Below are positions 6,678 to 11,563 of a stretch of 11,563 nt of DNA, piece by piece (the stretch's first letter is position 1; each line of letters begins with the position of its first letter). The position numbers were made by a program, and so were the translations under genes. The stretch comes from an uncultured Flavobacteriales bacterium (lineage in GTDB: Bacteria > Bacteroidota > Bacteroidia > CAIKAF01), in contig CALEWF010000061.1 of assembly GCA_937925455.1 (NCBI GenBank), positions 1 through 11,563 on the forward strand. The letters are read 5' to 3'. The notes under the pieces were generated by a model. The model had not been told where the DNA came from. It saw only the letters and a list, made by a program, of their open reading frames with translations, and did not search any database.

Positions 6678-7643
6678 TTAGTTAGACTCAATAATTTGAA
6701 ACAACTCGTCTAATTTAGGTGTGAGAATTATTTCTGTACGGCGATTTCTGGCTCGATTATCGGGGGTATCATTATTCACCAATGGCAAATATTCACTCCG
6801 CCCGGCTGCCGTAATTCTGGAAGGCTCAATCCGAGCACTGCTCAAAATAATTTTGGTAACGGCTGTAGCCCTGCTAACACTGAGGTCCCAATTGTCTTTA
6901 TTACAGCCGGTTCCACGCAAAGGTACATTATCAGTATGCCCTTCTACCATCACGTTAATTTCCGTTTCTTTTTCAAGCACTTTGGCCAATTCTTTCAAAG
7001 CCTCTCTTCCCCGCTGATCTACTTCTGAACTACCCGATGCAAACAACAATTTTTCTGACATGGAAACATATACTTTTCCGTTTTTCACCTCCACGGTAAG
7101 TCCGCTATCCTTAAATCCTTTCAAGGCTTCTGCCACTTTATTTTTAAGTGCCTGTACCTGGGCATCTTTTTCAGCCAACTTACGTTCCAGTTCTTCTAAG
7201 CGTTTACTTTTTTCTTCCAAAGTTTTCTGCATCAGGTTCAACTCATCTTCGCGATTTTGAAGTTTGGCCTGGGCGTCGCGAAGTTCATTTAAAATGCGTT
7301 TTGTTTCTGTTTCACTACCACTTAGCAGTTTGCGGTAATTATCTTCCAGTAACTTATTTAGATCGGCCAGTTCTGTATTTTTTCCTTTCAAATAACGCAA
7401 CTGAGTTCCCATTTCGGTAGTATCCTGAACCAATCCATCGCGCTGCGATGTAAGCAACGCATTTTGAGTACGCGATTCTGCTAACCAACCTTCTAAATTT
7501 AACGCTAATGTGCGTAAACTATCATATTCTCTTTGTAATTTATTTTTCTGTGTTTCTAAATCTTTATAACGTTTGGATGTTACACACCCTGATAAAAATA
7601 TTCCCAACAAACCGAAATAAACAATAAGATGATGGATTTTCAT
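6678..7643 (-). CDS. OmpA-family lipoprotein with coiled coil, peptidoglycan-binding
   Basis: A 321-residue envelope protein. It starts with a lipoprotein signal ending in the lipobox LSGC, giving lipidated Cys20. Residues after the cysteine (VTSK) lack the acidic Bacteroidota surface-export signal, so it probably faces the periplasm. Residues 25-175 are rich in K, E, L and Q and form a long coiled coil (for example EEKSKRLEELERKLAEKDAQ, 143-162). The C-terminal OmpA/MotB-like domain (about 195-308) has LLFASGSSEVDQRG (199-212), VEGHTDNVP with D238, SVSRATAV (255-262) and NRARNRRTEI with R301/R302; these are the positions that bind diaminopimelate in peptidoglycan. The likely role is to tie the outer membrane to the cell wall across a long spacer. 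The start is ATG 7643, because the lipoprotein signal begins there. It is divergent from the gene at 7749 and has a -7 box 14 nt upstream. Confidence 0.92.
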   Translation of the reverse strand: MKIHHLIVYFGLLGIFLSGCVTSKRYKDLETQKNKLQREYDSLRTLALNLEGWLAESRTQNALLTSQRDGLVQDTTEMGTQLRYLKGKNTELADLNKLLEDNYRKLLSGSETETKRILNELRDAQAKLQNREDELNLMQKTLEEKSKRLEELERKLAEKDAQVQALKNKVAEALKGFKDSGLTVEVKNGKVYVSMSEKLLFASGSSEVDQRGREALKELAKVLEKETEINVMVEGHTDNVPLRGTGCNKDNWDLSVSRATAVTKIILSSARIEPSRITAAGRSEYLPLVNNDTPDNRARNRRTEIILTPKLDELFQIIESN

Positions 7644-7657
7644 GCGATAAATTTTTT

Positions 7658-7665
7658 CAAAGATA
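7658..7665 (-). promoter_or_regulatory. -7 box for the OmpA lipoprotein gene
   Basis: Read on the - strand the sequence is TATCTTTG, an exact TAnnTTTG match, 14 nt before the start codon at 7643. The predicted leader is about 10 nt, short but usual for this phylum. No TTG stands at the -33 position. The box lies in the 105-bp divergent gap shared with the gene at 7749, for which I see no exact box. Confidence 0.45.
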
Positions 7666-7748
7666 ACGGGCTGCCCAGCCAGGAAGCATATTTTACAGAG
7701 CAACTTTTTAACATGGCATTGCGTATAAATGCTAAAATTTAAAAAGGA

Positions 7749-8456
7749 ATGAAAACGCTAAGTAAAACCTGGCTTACCGACCCACACATTGATGCTGAAT
7801 ATAAAAGCTACATATTGCTTGATTATTTACAAAATGCACAAGCTGCATTTGAAAAGTTACAACTATTTCCCACACTTTCAGAGCTTATTGAACATTACCG
7901 GGAATTACTAGCACTTAAAGATTCCAGCGATTTGGTTCGCGACCTCTTTCCTAAACAATTAGTCAGCATTAATTGGAAAGAAAAACAACTTACCTATGAA
8001 CAGCTCGTCAACGATATTTCATTGATGGAAGAAATTATCAGTACCCTCGAATTTTCTATTCCACGAATAAAAGAACAAATTGAAGCCGGGAAAGAAATTT
8101 ATGATGAAGCGGAATCTCATATTCACATGAATGTAATAGGGCTCATGCCTCTACAAACCGATGAAGGCTATCTGCTGGTAAATACCGGTTCTGAAGTGTT
8201 GGCATACCAATATCAGGTTACGCTGTATGAACAAAGTAATACGCGCTATAAAGGACTTCGCACGGCGTTCATTCAAAATTACCCATGGAATTTATCAACC
8301 ACCTATGTATCCATTAAACATGAATTAATGAAGTCGAATTCCACACTTCCTAATCCTGCCACATTTGCATTTGAAAGCAATAAAAAATTTCCGCTTTTAG
8401 AATGCTACCTGCCTATTGTTCGAAGAATGCTATTGCAACAGTTATATGGGCTGTAA
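7749..8456 (+). CDS. soluble protein of unknown function
   Basis: A 235-residue protein that I do not recognise by family. It has no signal peptide and no membrane segment, so it is probably cytoplasmic. The first half (about 15-120) is charged and helical (EYKSYILLDYLQNAQAAFEK, LSELIEHYRELLALKD, LMEEIISTLEFSIPRIKEQI). The second half looks mixed alpha/beta: VIGLMPLQTDEGYLLVNTGS (129-148), then LAYQYQVTLYEQ (151-162) and RTAFIQNYPW (171-180), and it ends in a helix, LPIVRRMLLQQLYGL (221-235). There are no obvious catalytic or nucleotide-binding motifs. Codon use matches its neighbours, so it is a real gene of the host. It diverges from the OmpA lipoprotein (105 bp gap) and converges on purH, so it is probably a single-gene transcript. 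AAGGA lies directly before the ATG, too close for a normal ribosome-binding site. Confidence 0.8.
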   Translation: MKTLSKTWLTDPHIDAEYKSYILLDYLQNAQAAFEKLQLFPTLSELIEHYRELLALKDSSDLVRDLFPKQLVSINWKEKQLTYEQLVNDISLMEEIISTLEFSIPRIKEQIEAGKEIYDEAESHIHMNVIGLMPLQTDEGYLLVNTGSEVLAYQYQVTLYEQSNTRYKGLRTAFIQNYPWNLSTTYVSIKHELMKSNSTLPNPATFAFESNKKFPLLECYLPIVRRMLLQQLYGL

Positions 8457-8461
8457 TATAG

Positions 8462-8479
8462 GGATGAAGATTTACATCC
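8462..8479. terminator. small inverted repeat between convergent genes
   Basis: GGATG (8462-8466) and CATCC (8475-8479) pair around an 8-nt loop inside the 37-bp gap between the stop codons of the unknown gene and purH. The stem is short and no clear T-tract follows on either strand. Its only support is its position, where a shared terminator would be expected. Confidence 0.25.
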
Positions 8480-8493
8480 ATTAAAAACTTACA

Positions 8494-10014
8494 TCAATGC
8501 CTGAAATGACGTACACCCGTCATCACCATGGCTTGGCCGGCAGCATTAGCAGCATCAATGGAATCATGGTCTTTGATACTGCCACCGGGCTGGGCAATGG
8601 CTGTAATTCCGGCATCTCTGGCAATGGTAACGCAATCGGGGAAGGGGAAAAAGGCATCGGATGCCATCACGGCTCCATGTAAATCAAAGTTGAATTCCTT
8701 TGCTTTTTTTATCGCCTGCTGCAAAGCATCCACCCGGGAAGTCATGCCGCAACCCATGCCAATGAGTTGTTTATTTTTTACCAACGCAATAGCATTGGAT
8801 TTAAGATGCTTGACTGCCTTGATGGCAAACTCTAAATCGGTGAGTTCATCCGGAGTGGGTTTACGTTCTGTAACTACTCGAAATACTTCGCGGGTTTCGG
8901 CGGTTAAATCAGCGTCTTGCACGATAACACCATTCAAAAGATTTTTGAAGGTTTTATGCCGTGAAATTTCTTTTTTCAATCGAAGCAAGATGCGGTTCTT
9001 TTTCTGTTTGAGTAATTCAAGTGCTTCTGGTTCAAAATCAGGTGCTACAAGAATTTCAAAAAACAAGGAATGCATGGATTGAGCGGTCTTCAAATCCACG
9101 GTTCGGTTCACCGCTATCACTCCTCCAAAAGCAGATACCGGGTCGCCGGCAAAAGCTGCTTCATAGGCTTCTGATAAGGTTTTTCCGGATGCCAGTCCGC
9201 AGGAATTTGTATGCTTAATAATCGCCGCCGTAGGTTCTCCAAATTCTTCGATCAACTGCAATGCAGCATCCACATCTACCAGATTGTTGTATGAAAGTTC
9301 TTTTCCATTCAATACTTCAAACAAACTCTCCAAATCTCCGTAAAAAACGGCTTGCTGATGAGGATTTTCTCCGTAACGAAGTGTACGAGATGGAAGATGG
9401 GAAAATAACTCAGTGAGGTTAGTACCGGCAAACCATTGATGAATTAAGGTATCGTAGTACGAAGTGGTACGAAAAGCCCGGGTGGCAAAAGCCTTGCGGT
9501 CTTCACGATCGGTTTCACCCTGTTTTTCTTCCAGCAATTGCAATAATGGGGCATAATCATTGACTGAAGAAACAATCAGTGTATGCTCAAAATTTTTGGC
9601 AGCCGCCCGAATTAAGGAAATACCCCCAATATCAATTTTCTCAATGATATCTTCTTCGCTTTTACCTAATTTTACAGTTTGTTCAAACGGATACAGATCT
9701 ACAATCACCAAATCAATGGAAGGGATAGTATATTTTTGTTTTTCATCCAAATCGCCGGCATGATTTCTTCGATACAAAATTCCACCAAAAATTTTGGGAT
9801 GTAACGTTTTAACACGCCCTCCGAAAATCGAAGGATATTCTGTAATAGATTCCACCGCGGTGGCTTTAAATCCCAAGTTTTCAATGAATGCCTGCGTACC
9901 ACCGGTAGAGATAAATGAAACCCCGCAAGCATGGAGCTTTCGAAGCACAGGTTCCAGCCCGTCTTTGTTGTAAACAGATACTAAGGCTGTTTGAATTTTA
10001 ATACGTGAACTCAT
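8494..10014 (-). CDS. purH: bifunctional AICAR formyltransferase / IMP cyclohydrolase
   Basis: PurH carries out the last two steps of purine synthesis in the cytoplasm: it formylates AICAR with 10-formyl-tetrahydrofolate, then closes the ring to IMP. The 506 residues match the normal length. The N-terminal MGS-like cyclohydrolase domain (about 5-190) shows ALVSVYNKDGL (10-20), FISTGGTQ (34-41), FGGRVKTLHPKIFGGIL (64-80), IVDLYPF (104-110) and DIGGISLIRAAAKN (128-141). The transformylase domain (about 195-506) shows LRYGENPHQ (212-220), the catalytic pair K267-H268 in IIKHTNSCG, DPVSAFGGV (291-299), SRVD (426-429), ASDAFFPFPD (451-460) and the ending GGSIKDHDS then MTGVRHFRH. At 419-424 the loop reads GMGCGM where homologues usually have glutamine as the last residue. 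The gene stands alone here, away from other pur genes, and diverges from the permease gene by 124 bp. I see no purine riboswitch in the leader. Confidence 0.97.
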   Translation of the reverse strand: MSSRIKIQTALVSVYNKDGLEPVLRKLHACGVSFISTGGTQAFIENLGFKATAVESITEYPSIFGGRVKTLHPKIFGGILYRRNHAGDLDEKQKYTIPSIDLVIVDLYPFEQTVKLGKSEEDIIEKIDIGGISLIRAAAKNFEHTLIVSSVNDYAPLLQLLEEKQGETDREDRKAFATRAFRTTSYYDTLIHQWFAGTNLTELFSHLPSRTLRYGENPHQQAVFYGDLESLFEVLNGKELSYNNLVDVDAALQLIEEFGEPTAAIIKHTNSCGLASGKTLSEAYEAAFAGDPVSAFGGVIAVNRTVDLKTAQSMHSLFFEILVAPDFEPEALELLKQKKNRILLRLKKEISRHKTFKNLLNGVIVQDADLTAETREVFRVVTERKPTPDELTDLEFAIKAVKHLKSNAIALVKNKQLIGMGCGMTSRVDALQQAIKKAKEFNFDLHGAVMASDAFFPFPDCVTIARDAGITAIAQPGGSIKDHDSIDAANAAGQAMVMTGVRHFRH

Positions 10015-10138
10015 TTAGATTTTATTAAGTTTTGTATAAAACTAATTTTCAAATAGATAAAAAATTATCCTTAAAAGGTCAAAGTTGCTAAAATTCCGCT
10101 AAGGGAAATGGATTATTTTTACACCAGATATCAACAGC

Positions 10139-11383
10139 ATGCTATATCTAAAATTAATATGGGAAAGTACAGCATTTGCATTGGGGTCGCTCGTTGCCAA
10201 TAAACTGCGCACTTTGCTTTCGCTATTGGGGGTGGTGATTGGAATTTTTGTAATCATATTGATTTTAGCAGCAGTTGATTCATTGAAAAAAGATGTGAAT
10301 GACAGCATTTCTTCGCTTGGCGATGATGTGGTATTTATACACAAATGGCCTTGGGAAGGAGGGTTTGATTACCCTTGGTGGAAATACATGCTTCGCCCCC
10401 AACCCGATATAGAAGAAATGGAAGATATTGCAAAACGTAGCGAATTGGCAGAAGCAGTTTCGTATCGTACAGTAACTAACCGTTCTGTTAAATACATGAA
10501 CAACTCCATTCCTTCGGCAGAAATAAACGGTGTGAGTGATTATTATGATAAAACCAGCACGATAGAAATAAGTAACGGACGTTATTTTACCGAAACTGAA
10601 ATTCGGGCAGGAAGAAATGTAGCTATTTTAGGCCACGACATTGCTCAAGGACTGTTTGATAGCGAAGACCCGATTGGAAAAAACATAAAAATCAAAGGAA
10701 GAAATTTTGAAGTAGTAGGTATTTTGCAAAAAGAAGGGGAAAGTTTGTTGGGTACTGGTGCAGACGAACGAATTTATGTTCCTTTTGTTGCGATGCGGTC
10801 TTTGGTAGATTTGAACAATTGGCGGGTTCACAAAGAGATAGTAGTAAAGGCAAAATCAGGAATTACAAATTCCGAATTAAAAGATGAATTAACCGGAATA
10901 ATGCGTTCTATACGCAAGCTTAAGCCAGCTGAAGAAGATAATTTTTCATTGAACGAAGCCAGTATTTTGGCCAAAGAAACGGCTGGTATTACAGCCATTC
11001 TGAACGTTGTGGGGTGGGTAATTGGATTGTTAGCCATCTTCGTAGGCGGGTTTGGTATTTCAAACATCATGTTTGTATCTGTAAAAGAACGAACCAACCT
11101 GATTGGCATTCAAAAAGCATTGGGAGCCCGCAAATCATTTATTCTGCTTCAATTTTTGGTTGAGTCGCTGGTATTATCTCTCATCGGAGGAATATTAGGA
11201 CTATTACTTGTATTCTTCACCTCGTTGGCAGTTCAAGCAGTTTCTACTTTTAATCTTTCTCTATCAGCAAGTAATATCATCGTAGGAATATTGATTTCAG
11301 GAATCGTAGGATTGATTTCTGGTATTGTTCCTGCTTGGTCTGCGGCTCAACTTGACCCTGTAGAAGCAATTCGGTCAAAATAA
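10139..11383 (+). CDS. MacB/FtsX-type ABC transporter permease
   Basis: A 414-residue inner-membrane permease of the MacB family, in which four membrane helices flank a periplasmic core domain. Helix 1 is near residues 24-45 (LRTLLSLLGVVIGIFVII at 23-40), the MacB periplasmic core is about 46-275 (RYFTETEIRAGRNVAILG, SEDPIGKNIKIKGRNFEVVG), and the FtsX domain follows: helix 2 about 285-312, the cytoplasmic coupling segment ERTNLIGIQKALGARK (317-332), helix 3 about 334-366, helix 4 about 378-402, and the typical C-terminus LDPVEAIRSK. Members push substrates or transmit force from ATP hydrolysis to envelope proteins such as efflux partners or lipoprotein carriers. No ATPase gene is adjacent, so its partner is elsewhere. 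It is distinct from cell-division FtsX, which is shorter. The substrate is unknown. The last base of a -7-like TATTTTTA (10114-10121) misses consensus. Confidence 0.93.
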   Translation: MLYLKLIWESTAFALGSLVANKLRTLLSLLGVVIGIFVIILILAAVDSLKKDVNDSISSLGDDVVFIHKWPWEGGFDYPWWKYMLRPQPDIEEMEDIAKRSELAEAVSYRTVTNRSVKYMNNSIPSAEINGVSDYYDKTSTIEISNGRYFTETEIRAGRNVAILGHDIAQGLFDSEDPIGKNIKIKGRNFEVVGILQKEGESLLGTGADERIYVPFVAMRSLVDLNNWRVHKEIVVKAKSGITNSELKDELTGIMRSIRKLKPAEEDNFSLNEASILAKETAGITAILNVVGWVIGLLAIFVGGFGISNIMFVSVKERTNLIGIQKALGARKSFILLQFLVESLVLSLIGGILGLLLVFFTSLAVQAVSTFNLSLSASNIIVGILISGIVGLISGIVPAWSAAQLDPVEAIRSK

Positions 11384-11407
11384 AGAAGCTGAATTCTAAA
11401 GATTTTC

Positions 11408-11415
11408 TATTTTTG
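11408..11415 (+). promoter_or_regulatory. -7 box upstream of the DUF3098 gene
   Basis: TATTTTTG is an exact TAnnTTTG match, 20 nt before the ATG at 11436, giving a leader of about 16 nt. It lies in the 52-bp gap after the permease and would give the downstream genes their own start site. No -33 TTG is seen at the normal distance. Confidence 0.35.
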
Positions 11416-11435
11416 TGAACTAAGAAAAAAGCATT

Positions 11436-11563
11436 ATGGCAAAAGAAAAATCTGCACCTGCTAATTCAGGATCGGTTAATTCGGCAGCTTTTCCGCTGGG
11501 TAAAAAAAATATTATGTTGCTGGGTGTAGGTATTGTATTCATTATTATTGGATTTTTGCTGAT
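11436..11563 (+). CDS. DUF3098-type small membrane protein (partial, cut by the window edge)
   Basis: The first 42 codons of a gene that runs off the right end. The residues are a short polar start (MAKEKSAPANSGSVNSA), then FPLGKKNIMLLGVGIVFIII (19-38), continuing GFLL to the edge. The phrase F-x-x-G-K-x-N-x-x-x-L-x-x-G-x-x-x-I-x-x-G-F-L-L is the start of DUF3098, a small two-helix membrane protein of Bacteroidota. The complete family is usually below 100 residues. In many Bacteroidota the gene stands between ftsX and uppP, which would put undecaprenyl-diphosphate phosphatase just beyond the edge; that is expectation, not observation. Only one membrane helix is visible, so the call rests on a short stretch. 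Confidence 0.7.
   Translation, partial: MAKEKSAPANSGSVNSAAFPLGKKNIMLLGVGIVFIIIGFLL

Noticed and set aside
7644..7703. Upstream start for the OmpA lipoprotein
   Set aside because: The extra 20 residues would precede a complete lipoprotein signal and would run over the -7 box.
8528..9082. A 184-codon + strand frame opposite purH
   Set aside because: It lies wholly antisense to a clearly recognised enzyme; its Cys- and Ser-rich composition is typical of a shadow frame.
1..11563. CRISPR array, insertion sequence, phage, toxin-antitoxin, tRNA or rRNA
   Set aside because: I saw no regularly spaced repeats, transposase or integrase frame, terminal inverted repeats, cloverleaf or rRNA-like sequence. 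The unknown gene pair at 5890-6614 does not resemble a toxin-antitoxin pair I know.

Overview
The window looks like ordinary chromosome from a member of the Bacteroidota, probably near Chitinophagia, Saprospiria or Sphingobacteriia. The evidence is an AT-rich coding background, a TonB-dependent receptor with an N-terminal carboxypeptidase-regulatory-like domain, Bacteroidota-type TAnnTTTG -7 boxes, few Shine-Dalgarno sequences, and a DUF3098-type membrane protein beginning at the right edge. The genus cannot be fixed from sequence alone.

Layout. On the + strand at the left are a DUF1295 membrane protein (56-973), peptidase T (1029-2282) and, 10 nt later, a TonB-dependent outer-membrane receptor (2293-4683). 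A 296-bp gap follows between convergent genes; its middle is a GC-rich (about 63%), hairpin-dense element. On the - strand come a two-domain universal stress protein (4980-5810), a tight pair of unknown genes (a membrane protein at 5890-6264 and a small soluble protein at 6267-6614), and an OmpA-type lipoprotein with a long coiled coil (6678-7643). A conserved-looking gene of unknown function (7749-8456, +) diverges from the OmpA gene and converges on purH (8494-10014, -). Divergent from purH is a MacB/FtsX-type ABC permease without its ATPase (10139-11383, +), and then the start of the DUF3098 gene (11436 to the edge).

How the genes fit together. PurH is the last two steps of IMP synthesis and PepT finishes peptide breakdown; both are housekeeping. 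The receptor and the OmpA lipoprotein are cell-envelope proteins, for nutrient uptake and for attachment of the outer membrane to peptidoglycan. There is no obvious multi-gene pathway, mobile element, CRISPR array, phage gene or tRNA/rRNA gene.

I did not find a convincing new system. The best candidate for something undescribed is the GC-rich structured element at about 4740-4930. Secondary points are a 12-bp palindrome upstream of the stress-protein gene, exact -7 boxes unusually close to start codons, and a MacB-like permease occupying the place next to DUF3098 where ftsX commonly sits in this phylum.
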